A stretch of 10,612 bases of DNA from Nitratireductor sp. (GCA_020441735.1 JAGRLQ010000099.1:1-10612), one strand, 5' to 3'; counted from the stretch's first letter, positions 1 through 6,684 are shown. The notes: generated by a model from the letters alone, not told the origin. Translations and numbers: made by a program.

Positions 1-1638
1 CGCTTGATCAGGCTGCCTTCCTCGTAGACCAGGATTGGTGCTGTGGAGGCCAGCGTCAGGTTGCGGACATTGTCCCAAAGCCGCATCAGATAGTCGAAAT
101 CGCGCTGGATTTCCTCCTGCTCGCGCGAAGCGCCAGCAGTACGCAGAATAACCCCCATGCCCTTTGGCACGTCGAGTGACTGGGCAATGCCCTTGAGCCG
201 CTTGCGGTCGGCCAGATTGGTAATCTTGCGCGAAATGCCGCCACCGCGAGCGGTATTCGGCATCAGGACGGAATAGCGTCCGGCAAGCGACAGATAAGTC
301 GTCAGCGCAGCGCCCTTGTTGCCGCTCCTTGACCACCTGCACCAGCATGACCTGACGGCGGCGGACCACTTCCTGGATCTTATACTGACGGCGCGGACGC
401 TTGATGCGGCCTTCTTCGAGCGCATCGTCCTGGCCAACCGATTCCACCTTGCCACCGTTGCCATTTGCATCGGCCTGACCGTCGCCATCCGCACCTTCGG
501 CAGCTTTCCTGCCGGTCGCATCGTCCGAATCGTCCCTGGATTTTTTCCGGCGGCGGGAGCGGCGGGATATTCTCGGTGCTTCCTCGGTTTCCTCGGCAGC
601 TTCCTCGCTGGTTGCTTCTTCATCAGCCGACGCGGCTTCCGCTGCCTCTTCCTTGGCTTTTTTGCTTTCCTTCGCCTTGGTCGAGCGCCGCTTTTTCGGC
701 TTTTCGTCAGCGGCTTCTTCGCTTTCGCCCGAGGCTTCCTCTTCTGCAGCCTCGTCGTCAGCCTTTTTCTTGCGTGCCTTGGTGGAACGCGGCTTGCGCT
801 TCTTCGGTTCAGGCTTGGCCTCGGCGTCTGCCGTACCTTCTTCCTCTACGCCATCGCTTTCGCGATCATCATCGGCATCCGGCGCGGGTTCCGAAATCGA
901 ATCGGTGTCCATGGCCGCCGCCATGGTTTTTCCGCCTTCGCTCTCACTATCCCCGGCATCGTCATCGGAAGCACCATCTTCTGAAACGGTATCGGTTTCA
1001 GAATCAGCGGCCTTCTTGCGGCTTGACTTGCGGGCTCGCGGTTTTGCTGCCGCGCGGGTCTTGCGCTTGGGTTTTGCCGGTTTTTCGGCATCTTCTTCAG
1101 CGTCGTCGGCTGCTTCCACCTCAGCAGCGGCGCCCACAACCTCATCTTCATCGGCGTTGTCGTCGGCGGCGGCTTCCTCGCCGGTCTCCTCACCCGACTC
1201 CTCACTGGCCTGTTTTGTCTTGTCGGCCTTGGAGCGCCTGCTGCGGCGGCGCGAGCGTTTTGGGGCAGGGGCCTCGTCGGTATCTTCGTCTTCAGCATCT
1301 GCGTCGACGAGGACTTCAGCCTCCTCCTCAGCCTCGGCTTCGGCGGCGGCGGCTTCCTCTTCGGCAAGCAGGGCCTGCCGGTCGGCGGCCGGAATCTGGT
1401 AGTAGTCGGGATGAATTTCAGAAAAGGCAAGGAAACCGTGGCGGTTGCCGCCGTAGTCGACGAATGCCGCCTGCAACGAGGGTTCAACCCGCGTTACCTT
1501 GGCCAGATAGATATTTCCCCGGAGCTGCTTGCGCTCCTGGGCTTCAAAATCAAATTCCTCGATACGGTTTCCGCGTACCACCACAACCCGGGTTTCTTCC
1601 GGGTGGGAGGCGTCTATCAACATCTTGTTGGTGGCCAT
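1..1638 (-). CDS. rne: Ribonuclease E, N-terminal part (runs off left edge; apparent frameshift near 324)
   Basis: RNase E is the endoribonuclease that starts mRNA decay and processes rRNA and tRNA precursors, and it scaffolds the degradosome. ATG at 1638-1636 opens MATNKMLIDASHPEETRVVV, followed by YLAKVTRVEPSLQAAFVDYG and HGFLAFSEIHPDYYQI, the first half of the S1 RNA-binding domain (residues about 35-88). A charged insertion fills residues about 90-415, and the S1 domain resumes at KIQEVVRRRQVMLVQVVKE (420-438). After E438 the conserved continuation (GNKGAALTTYLSLAGRY, then GGISRKIT and DYLMRLWDNVRN) is in another frame from 323 down to 1. Compared with the family motif KEERGNKG, about 5 nt are missing at 327-323. 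The initial frame has no stop before the window edge but reads out of phase, so as written this copy would lose its catalytic domain. rne is essential or nearly so in many bacteria, so a sequence error is likelier than a true pseudogene. The catalytic DNase I-like domain and C-terminal scaffold lie outside the window. GGAG at 1652-1649 is the likely ribosome binding site, 10 nt from ATG. Confidence 0.93.
   Translation of the reverse strand, partial: MATNKMLIDASHPEETRVVVVRGNRIEEFDFEAQERKQLRGNIYLAKVTRVEPSLQAAFVDYGGNRHGFLAFSEIHPDYYQIPAADRQALLAEEEAAAAEAEAEEEAEVLVDADAEDEDTDEAPAPKRSRRRSRRSKADKTKQASEESGEETGEEAAADDNADEDEVVGAAAEVEAADDAEEDAEKPAKPKRKTRAAAKPRARKSSRKKAADSETDTVSEDGASDDDAGDSESEGGKTMAAAMDTDSISEPAPDADDDRESDGVEEEGTADAEAKPEPKKRKPRSTKARKKKADDEAAEEEASGESEEAADEKPKKRRSTKAKESKKAKEEAAEAASADEEATSEEAAEETEEAPRISRRSRRRKKSRDDSDDATGRKAAEGADGDGQADANGNGGKVESVGQDDALEEGRIKRPRRQYKIQEVVRRRQVMLVQVVKERQQGRCADDLSVACRTLFRPDAEYRSRWRHFAQDYQSGRPQAAQGHCPVTRRAKGHGGYSAYCWRFARAGGNPARFRLSDAALGQCPQPDAGLHSTNPGLRGRQPDQA
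425..1371 (-). other. rne: Region of rne encoding a charge-block, low-complexity insertion in the S1 domain
   Basis: Read in the rne frame, residues about 90-405 are almost entirely Glu, Asp, Ala, Lys, Arg and Ser with no predicted fold. Five basic clusters (residues about 127-137, 187-209, 275-292, 313-329 and 356-368) alternate with acidic Glu/Asp/Ala stretches, making a polyampholyte of roughly 315 residues between two halves of one S1 domain. E. coli RNase E has only a short loop here. I recall insertions at this point as usual in alphaproteobacterial RNase E, so presence is expected; length and sequence vary. The GCC/GAA/GAG-rich coding also produces long open frames on the opposite strand, which are shadows. 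Confidence 0.8.
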
Positions 1639-1648
1639 TTAATATGAT

Positions 1649-1664
1649 CTCCGCAGGCGCGGAG
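1649..1664 (-). promoter_or_regulatory. Hairpin sequestering the rne ribosome binding site
   Basis: On the rne mRNA strand the sequence reads CTCCGC-GCCT-GCGGAG, a perfect 6-bp GC-rich stem with a 4-nt loop. Its 3' arm contains GGAG, the only good Shine-Dalgarno match, 10 nt before the ATG at 1638. Folding would hide the ribosome binding site. The stem is seen directly; a role in controlling rne translation is inference. Confidence 0.5.
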
Positions 1665-1941
1665 CGGAAAAGGCTGGTCAATTGTGTGTCGATCATCTGT
1701 CGTACTGCAGCGTATCCTTGCCGCGCCCTTTTGGAGGCGACGGAGGATGTCAGTTTCCGGCTTGCGCCTGCATGGTTGTAGATTTGGCGCGCGAGTGGGA
1801 ATGGCGTGGCAATCGGGCGGCCTTCCATGCCGCCGGGGAGAGGGAGAGTTTTCCCGTCTGTCCCTATTACTGTCTTCGCCGTTTGCATTCCCGCACGCCG
1901 TTCTTGCTTCAAGTGTAACCGGACTTGCCGGTTGGTGAATT

Positions 1942-1970
1942 CGCAGGCCCGGCCAGTGTGCCGGCCTGCG
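1942..1970. repeat. GC-rich inverted repeat (stable hairpin) in the rne leader region
   Basis: The arms CGCAGGCCCGGC (1942-1953) and GCCGGCCTGCG (1960-1970) pair over 11 bp with one bulged C and a 6-nt loop. Neither strand has a T run after the stem, so it is not a standard intrinsic terminator. It lies about 300 nt upstream of the rne start and would be part of a long rne leader RNA if transcription starts near 2080. Confidence 0.55.
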
Positions 1971-2084
1971 GTAATCGATGCATTCCGGCTCCTCAATTCC
2001 GGATATGGCACGAAATCCTGTTTGAAGACGGGCGTTTGCCTGAACTGGTGCTGCAGAGCAGCGCACAAGGCGGAAACTACGCGG

Positions 2085-2112
2085 TTAGTATCGAACCGAT
2101 CAAAATGATCAA
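2085..2112 (-). promoter_or_regulatory. Weak candidate sigma70-type promoter for rne
   Basis: On the minus strand TTGATC (2112-2107, 4/6 match to TTGACA) is followed after 16 nt by TACTAA (2090-2085, 3/6 match to TATAAT). The -35 element overlaps the tandem repeat at 2098-2115. This is the best match I noticed in the divergent region, but such matches are common by chance. Confidence 0.2.
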
Positions 2113-2115
2113 AAT
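2098..2115. repeat. Perfect 9-bp tandem direct repeat GATCAAAAT x2
   Basis: Two adjacent perfect copies of GATCAAAAT lie at 2098-2106 and 2107-2115 (ATTTTGATC twice on the rne strand). They are AT-rich in a GC-rich neighbourhood and overlap the possible -35 element of the rne promoter. This could be an operator for a protein bound as a direct-repeat dimer, or chance; nothing identifies a regulator. Confidence 0.6.
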
Positions 2116-2396
2116 ACTGGCGTCTGAATTCCGCCATCGTCGCCCTATTTACACAGCACCGGCGGACAATCCGCCACATTCCGGCAAGGGCAATCCCGTT
2201 TCGATTTCAGACATAAGCCCAAAGCAGTGATTAAACAAGGCTAATCGTGTCAGGCAGTTAAAAAGCCCGTAAACTCCACGTGCGGCCCGGCATGAGGCAA
2301 ACTCGACAAGTTGCCGGCAATGGCATAACAGGCCCCAATCGGCTCAAAATCGCGGCGATTCGGCAGAAAATGAACAACGAAGCGGCTTTTACAGCG

Positions 2397-3683
2397 ATGG
2401 CCACAAGGGGCAAAAGGTTCTGCACGAAACTGCAAGCAGCCTGTCTGGCGCTGGCTGTTCTTGTGGGCCTCCTGCTGTCGAACACCGTTATTGCCTTTTC
2501 CCAGGAAACGGCGGCCGGGGTTCAGGATGGCGAGGCACGCCGGGCGAGTGTGGCCTATGACGGCATGCTTGAGGTTTCGGACGAAGAAACCGTCCTGTTG
2601 CTGAAATTCGACGGCAAGCCGGATTACCGGCTGTTCTTCATGGACCGCCCGGACCGGCTGGTAGTGGAATTCAACGAGATCACGCTGGGTTTTGATCCCG
2701 AGTTCGCATCGAAAAATGGTGGTCTGGTCAAACAGTTGCGGTTCGGCTCAATCACTTCCGACCGTTCGCGGCTGGTGGTGGCGCTTGCCGCCGCAGCCGA
2801 AATCCGCCGGCAGGCGCTTGAAGCCGATCCCGAAACCGGACGCTACAACCTGCGTCTGGCGCTGGGCGGGATAGAGCAAGCCCTATTTTCGCAACGGGTG
2901 GCGGAACAACAGGCGCTGCTTGGCAGCAGTGGCGAAGCGGTGGTCAAGGGCGGGCGCGTACGCAGCGGGCCGAAGCGGGAGGGCTATTTCACCATCGTGC
3001 TTGATCCCGGCCATGGTGGCATTGATGGCGGCGCGGCAGGCCGGACAACCAAAATCGCGGAAAAGGAAGTCACGCTTGCTGTTTCCCGCCTGCTCGGACC
3101 AATGCTCGAAAAGGCCGGGCGGTTTCATGTCTCCTCCACAAGAGACGATGACGTCTTCGTTTCGCTCAGGGAACGTCAGGCCGTGGCGCGGCGCGAGAAT
3201 GCCGATCTGATGATTTCCCTTCACGCCGACGCGTTGCGCCAGACCTATGTGCGGGGGGCGACGATCTACACGCTGGCAGACAGGGCTTCGGATGCGCTTG
3301 CCCAGCAGGTTGCCGATTCGGAAAACCTGGCCGATGTCGTCGCCGGTCTTGCTGCACCGGAGGAAAGCGATGTGGTGACCGACATCCTGGCCGATCTGAC
3401 GCTGCGCGAGACCACGCATTTTTCCCGGGCGTTTTCCCTGATGCTGGTGCGCAAGATGCGGGACCGGGTCAACCTGATCAACAATCCACAGCGCGCTGCC
3501 TCTTTCGCGGTGCTGAAAAACGCCGAGGTTCCCAGCGTCCTGCTGGAGCTTGGCTATCTTTCCAACAGCGACGATGAGCACCTGATGGCCGATCCGCGCT
3601 GGCAGTCCAAGGTTGCCGGTATCGTCAGCGAGGCGGTCGCAGAGTTCTTCTCCGGCCGCCAGCCGCGCAGCACCGGGAACTGA
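2397..3683 (+). CDS. amiC: Secreted N-acetylmuramoyl-L-alanine amidase (AMIN + Amidase_3)
   Basis: This is a zinc-dependent periplasmic amidase that cleaves the bond between MurNAc and L-alanine of the stem peptide, used in daughter-cell separation and wall turnover. From ATG 2397 the protein has 428 residues. The n-region is basic (MATRGKRFCTKLQ), a hydrophobic core follows (about 14-30), and cleavage is plausible near 33-36. Residues about 51-156 resemble the AMIN septal targeting domain. The Amidase_3 domain spans about 195-415, with the expected zinc and catalytic residues present: H206 in DPGHGG, E222 in EKEVTL, H276 in SLHAD and E384 in LLELGYLSN. Architecture and length match the AmiC group. 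The start is uncertain: no candidate has a clear Shine-Dalgarno. In-frame GTG 2280, ATG 2292 and ATG 2370 would only lengthen the N-terminus; I chose 2397 for its cleaner signal peptide. PBP1a follows 327 nt downstream. Confidence 0.93.
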   Translation: MATRGKRFCTKLQAACLALAVLVGLLLSNTVIAFSQETAAGVQDGEARRASVAYDGMLEVSDEETVLLLKFDGKPDYRLFFMDRPDRLVVEFNEITLGFDPEFASKNGGLVKQLRFGSITSDRSRLVVALAAAAEIRRQALEADPETGRYNLRLALGGIEQALFSQRVAEQQALLGSSGEAVVKGGRVRSGPKREGYFTIVLDPGHGGIDGGAAGRTTKIAEKEVTLAVSRLLGPMLEKAGRFHVSSTRDDDVFVSLRERQAVARRENADLMISLHADALRQTYVRGATIYTLADRASDALAQQVADSENLADVVAGLAAPEESDVVTDILADLTLRETTHFSRAFSLMLVRKMRDRVNLINNPQRAASFAVLKNAEVPSVLLELGYLSNSDDEHLMADPRWQSKVAGIVSEAVAEFFSGRQPRSTGN

Positions 3684-3687
3684 GTTC

Positions 3688-3729
3688 AAGCCGCCGCTAT
3701 GGCCTGAAACCCGTTGCGGGAAGCGGCTT
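3688..3729 (+). terminator. Possible weak terminator hairpin downstream of the amidase
   Basis: AAGCCGC (3688-3694) pairs with GCGGCTT (3723-3729) around a smaller inner hairpin CCCG-TTG-CGGG (3710-3720), beginning 4 nt after the amidase stop. Only three T residues follow (3728-3730), so intrinsic termination would be weak. It may instead protect the mRNA 3' end. Confidence 0.3.
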
Positions 3730-3751
3730 TGCCGTCTTGATCCGCCAAATC

Positions 3752-3770
3752 TTAATGTGGCATTAACCAT
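3752..3770 (+). promoter_or_regulatory. Full CtrA binding site upstream of mrcA
   Basis: The sequence TTAATGTGGCATTAACCAT matches TTAA-N7-TTAAC exactly and also contains the 8-mer TTAACCAT (3763-3770). Both are known CtrA recognition patterns in alphaproteobacteria. The nine fixed bases would occur by chance about 0.0025 times in this 327-nt gap counting both strands at equal base frequencies. The box is 240 nt upstream of the mrcA start. Binding and the sign of regulation are inferred. Confidence 0.6.
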
Positions 3771-3830
3771 GTTTGTGTGATGAATAGGCTACGGTGTCAG
3801 ATTACAGCCACATTGTTGAACGAAAGCATC

Positions 3831-3857
3831 GCAGGCAGGTGCCTGCAGCGCGTTTTT
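3831..3857 (+). terminator. Hairpin followed by a T run between the CtrA box and mrcA
   Basis: GCAGGC (3831-3836) and GCCTGC (3841-3846) form a perfect 6-bp stem with loop AGGT; a TTTTT run follows at 3853-3857 after 6 nt. The T run is further from the stem than in a standard terminator. It could attenuate mrcA transcription, end a short transcript begun near the CtrA box, or be chance. Confidence 0.25.
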
Positions 3858-3973
3858 GGCGCATGGCAGTTGGCCCGGCATTACGAAAGCCGGATGGAAT
3901 CAGCTAAGTGGTGTTCAGGTTTGGACTTTCCCGCGCGAAACGGCTAAACCTGAAATGAATTTACGATACGTAA

Positions 3974-3988
3974 TCCGGCGGAGCCGGA
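3974..3988 (+). repeat. Inverted repeat in the mrcA 5' leader
   Basis: TCCGGC-GGA-GCCGGA is a perfect 6-bp stem with a 3-nt loop, ending 22 nt before the mrcA ATG. It does not cover the short AGG (4000-4002) that may serve as ribosome binding site. Any function is speculative. Confidence 0.35.
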
Positions 3989-4010
3989 CGGGCGAGGTTA
4001 GGTTTACCCC

Positions 4011-6479
4011 ATGATTTTGCGGCTTATCGGATATCTGTTCGGTATCGGCACGCTGCTCGGTCTGCTCGTTCTGGCCGGTGTTGCTTGGTATGTGTCGGAT
4101 CTTTCCAAGGATCTGCCCGATTACGAAGTGCTCAATGCCTATGAGCCGCCGGTAACAACGCGTTTCCACGCTGCCGATGGCGCCCTGATGGCGGAATATG
4201 CCCGCGAAAGGCGGCTTTATCTGCCGATCCAGGCAATTCCGAGCCTGGTCAAGAACGCATTTCTTTCAGCCGAGGACAAGAATTTCTACACCCATCCGGG
4301 TATCGACCCCGAGGGGCTGGCGCGCGCCGTCATCGTCAATCTGCGCAATCTCGGCACCGACCGCCGCTCGATCGGCGCTTCAACGATTACCCAGCAGGTG
4401 GCAAAGAACTTCCTGCTTTCCAACGAGCGGACCATCGACCGCAAGATCAAGGAAGCCATTCTGGCGCTGCGCATTGAGCAGGCCTATTCAAAGGATCGCA
4501 TTCTCGAACTCTATCTGAACGAGATTTTCCTCGGCCTTGGTTCTTATGGTGTGCCGGGCGCTTCGCTGACCTATTTCGACAAGTCGGTCAATCAGCTCAA
4601 GCTGCATGAGGCGGCCTATCTGGCTGCGCTGCCGAAGGCGCCGAACAACTATCACCCCTTCAACAAGACGGAAGCGGCAATTGAGCGCCGAAACTGGGTG
4701 ATCGATCGCATGGTAGCCAACGGTTTCGTGACCTTCGATGAGGGCGAAGACGCCAAGGCGATGCCGCTGGAAGTCAATCCGCGTCGCCGCTCGACCTATC
4801 TTGCCGCTTCCGAATACTTCTCGGAGGAAGTGCGCCGGGAGATCATCGACCGCTATGGCGAGGATGCGCTTTACGAGGGCGGGCTTTCGATTCGCACGAC
4901 GCTCGATCCGGAAATCCAGCGCATGGCCCGCAAGGCACTGCAGAACGGCTTGATCGGTTTTGACATCCAGCGCGGTTTTCGCGGGCCGGTAACCAACATC
5001 GAGATCAATGGCGACTGGGCCGTGCCACTGGCCGAGGTCGGCGGGCTTTCCGATGTGCCTGAATGGAAGCTGGCGGTTGTGCTGGGTGTTGGCGAACAGG
5101 AAGTTTCCATCGGCATCGAGCCCGATCGCGCGGTATCCGGTGAACTGTCTGAAGATCGCACGCTTGGCCGCATCACGCTTGAAAACATGGAATGGGCGAA
5201 GAAGGTTATCGACGAGGAGGGCAAGACCCGCAGCGTCAAGACTGCCGACCAGATTCTTCAACCGGGCAATGTGATATATGTTGAAGCCGTGGCGGAAAAC
5301 CAGACCGGTGAATACCGGCTGCGCCAGCCGCCGAAAGTGCAGGGCGCCATGGTGGTCATGGATCCCCATACCGGTCGGGTGCTGGCACTTGCAGGCGGCT
5401 TTTCCTTTGCCCAGTCGCAGTTCAACCGGGCAACGCAGGCCTATCGCCAGCCCGGTTCCTCCTTCAAGCCGTTTGTCTATGCTGCGGCGCTCGACAATGG
5501 CTACACGCCGTCTTCGGTCGTTCTGGATGCGCCGATCAAGGTCGATCAGGGCTCGGCCCTCGGCATCTGGGAGCCGAAGAACTATGGCAAGGGCTATGCC
5601 GGTCCTTCGACGCTTCGTCTGGGGATCGAGAAATCACGCAACCTGATGACAGTGCGACTGGCCAAGGACATGGGCATGCCGCTGGTGGCAGAATATGCCG
5701 AGCGCTTCGGCATTTATGACGACATGCTGCCGGTGCTGGCAATGTCGCTCGGCTCCGGCGAGACAACCGTGCTGCGCATGGTTTCTGCCTATTCGGTGCT
5801 TGCCAATGGCGGGCGTCAGGTCAAGCCGTCGACCATCGACCGCATTCAGGATCGCTATGGCAAGACGATCTTCAAATACGAGGATCGTATCTGCGAGACC
5901 TGCTCGGCCGATGCCTGGACGGGTCAGCAGGAGCCGGAACTGGTCGATACCCGTGAGCAGGTACTCGATCCGATGACGGCCTATCAGATTACCTCGATGA
6001 TGGAGGGCGTCGTACAGCGGGGTACGGCCCAGTCGGTCAAGGCGCTGGAGCGTCCGGTTGCCGGCAAGACGGGCACGACCAATGACGAGAAGGATGCCTG
6101 GTTCATCGGTTATACGCCGAATCTCGTTGCCGGGGTTTATGTAGGCTATGACACGCCACGTCCGATGGGGCGCGGCAATACCGGCGGGCATCTGGCGGCG
6201 CCGATCTTCACGGAGTTCATGGCCGAAGCCAACAAGGGCAAGCCGCCGATCGATTTCCGCGTTCCCAAGGGCATCAAGCTGATCCCGATCAATGCCAAGA
6301 CCGGCCTCGAGGCGAGCGCCGGCGAGCCGGGTGTCATTCTTGAGGCCTTCAAGCCGGGCACCTCTCCGCCCAATATCTTTACCGTCATCGGCTTCGAGGA
6401 CATGGTGGGCAATGCCAACATAACCGTGTCGCCGGATGCCAACCGCGCCATCCTGTCGGGTACCGGCGGACTTTACTGA
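4011..6479 (+). CDS. mrcA: Penicillin-binding protein 1a, bifunctional glycosyltransferase/transpeptidase
   Basis: This inner-membrane class A PBP polymerises lipid II into glycan strands and crosslinks the peptides. It has 822 residues, usual for the family. One N-terminal membrane helix (about 4-28) is followed by the GT51 domain, with the catalytic E88 in SAEDKNFYTHPG, then GASTITQQVAKN and KDRILELYLNEIFLG. A middle region (about 320-430) fits the OB-like domain of PBP1a. The transpeptidase domain carries S483-x-x-K486 (PGSSFKP), S542-R-N544 and K686-T-G in AGKTGTTND. All active-site motifs are intact. A CxxC pair (C628, C631) lies between the SxN and KTG motifs. The start is supported by the immediate membrane anchor; the ribosome binding site is weak (AGG 8 nt upstream). 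In Agrobacterium tumefaciens PBP1a is essential for polar growth, so an important role is likely if this is a polar-growing relative. A CtrA box lies 240 nt upstream. Confidence 0.97.
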   Translation: MILRLIGYLFGIGTLLGLLVLAGVAWYVSDLSKDLPDYEVLNAYEPPVTTRFHAADGALMAEYARERRLYLPIQAIPSLVKNAFLSAEDKNFYTHPGIDPEGLARAVIVNLRNLGTDRRSIGASTITQQVAKNFLLSNERTIDRKIKEAILALRIEQAYSKDRILELYLNEIFLGLGSYGVPGASLTYFDKSVNQLKLHEAAYLAALPKAPNNYHPFNKTEAAIERRNWVIDRMVANGFVTFDEGEDAKAMPLEVNPRRRSTYLAASEYFSEEVRREIIDRYGEDALYEGGLSIRTTLDPEIQRMARKALQNGLIGFDIQRGFRGPVTNIEINGDWAVPLAEVGGLSDVPEWKLAVVLGVGEQEVSIGIEPDRAVSGELSEDRTLGRITLENMEWAKKVIDEEGKTRSVKTADQILQPGNVIYVEAVAENQTGEYRLRQPPKVQGAMVVMDPHTGRVLALAGGFSFAQSQFNRATQAYRQPGSSFKPFVYAAALDNGYTPSSVVLDAPIKVDQGSALGIWEPKNYGKGYAGPSTLRLGIEKSRNLMTVRLAKDMGMPLVAEYAERFGIYDDMLPVLAMSLGSGETTVLRMVSAYSVLANGGRQVKPSTIDRIQDRYGKTIFKYEDRICETCSADAWTGQQEPELVDTREQVLDPMTAYQITSMMEGVVQRGTAQSVKALERPVAGKTGTTNDEKDAWFIGYTPNLVAGVYVGYDTPRPMGRGNTGGHLAAPIFTEFMAEANKGKPPIDFRVPKGIKLIPINAKTGLEASAGEPGVILEAFKPGTSPPNIFTVIGFEDMVGNANITVSPDANRAILSGTGGLY

Positions 6480-6527
6480 TATCCTTCCTGCAGTTTTACT
6501 GTCGTTTACCACCGCAAGGCGGAGCCG

Positions 6528-6556
6528 TTGACGCGTCGGCCCGCCCTTGCTGGATG
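6528..6556 (+). promoter_or_regulatory. Candidate promoter for prfB
   Basis: TTGACG (6528-6533, 5/6 to the -35 consensus) is followed after 17 nt by TGGATG (6551-6556, only 3/6 to the -10 consensus). It lies in the 205-nt gap between mrcA and prfB, which holds no gene or clear terminator. The TTGAC core and the spacing are good; the -10 element is poor. Confidence 0.28.
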
Positions 6557-6684
6557 ATGCGGCGGAACGGGACGGCGTGACCGGTGAGCGGCACTGAGGG
6601 GGAAGGCTATTGCCGCTTTCAGCAGTTTACAACGGCAAGTCACTCGCATATTGAGGCGCTCGAAAACACGGGACCGGAATCAAG

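Larger units (their letters stand above)
1639..2396. other. Divergent rne / amidase intergenic region and leaders
   Basis: This stretch of about 760 nt separates two divergently transcribed genes. I see no convincing protein-coding gene. It holds a hairpin over the rne ribosome binding site (1649-1664), two CCTCC motifs on the rne strand (1733-1746), a strong GC-rich hairpin (1942-1970), a 9-bp tandem repeat beside a weak candidate rne promoter (2085-2115), and a perfect 6-bp inverted repeat GGCGGA-CAA-TCCGCC at 2161-2175. A transcript from that promoter would have a leader of about 440 nt, comparable to the long autoregulatory rne leader of E. coli. The amidase promoter was not identified; part of 2280-2396 could be coding if the amidase starts further upstream. 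Confidence 0.6.
3684..4010. other. Intergenic regulatory region before mrcA
   Basis: These 327 nt between the amidase stop and mrcA contain no credible gene. They hold a nested hairpin just after the amidase (3688-3729), a perfect CtrA box (3752-3770), a hairpin followed by TTTTT (3831-3857), one GANTC site at 3897-3901 (the CcrM methylation sequence), and a GC-rich hairpin 22 nt before the mrcA start (3974-3988). Control of mrcA probably acts here. Confidence 0.6.

Noticed and set aside
316..1781. Long plus-strand open frames (222, 438 and 249 aa) and a minus-strand 213-aa frame across rne
   Set aside because: They are out-of-frame readings of the GC-rich, Glu/Ala/Lys-rich rne insertion; the translations are Arg/Pro/Ser low-complexity with no recognisable domain, and rne explains the region.
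1747..1938. Plus-strand 63-codon frame beginning after tandem GGAGG motifs
   Set aside because: The Shine-Dalgarno spacing from 1733-1737 is acceptable, but the protein shows no family or topology signal and it lies antisense to the rne leader. Chance is more likely.
1550..2179. Minus-strand 209-aa and nested 149-aa frames across the rne start and leader
   Set aside because: They overlap the conserved rne N-terminus in another frame, have no recognisable domain and no clear ribosome binding site.
2231..2244. TTAA-N6-CTAA as a CtrA box for the amidase
   Set aside because: The spacing is 6 rather than 7 and the second half is CTAA, so it fails the consensus on two counts.
2883..3770. Minus-strand 295-aa frame within the amidase gene
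   Set aside because: It is antisense to a gene with intact catalytic motifs and is a shadow typical of GC-rich coding DNA.
4488..6512. Minus-strand frames of 293 and 292 aa within mrcA
   Set aside because: They are antisense shadows of PBP1a, whose active-site motifs are continuous in the plus frame.
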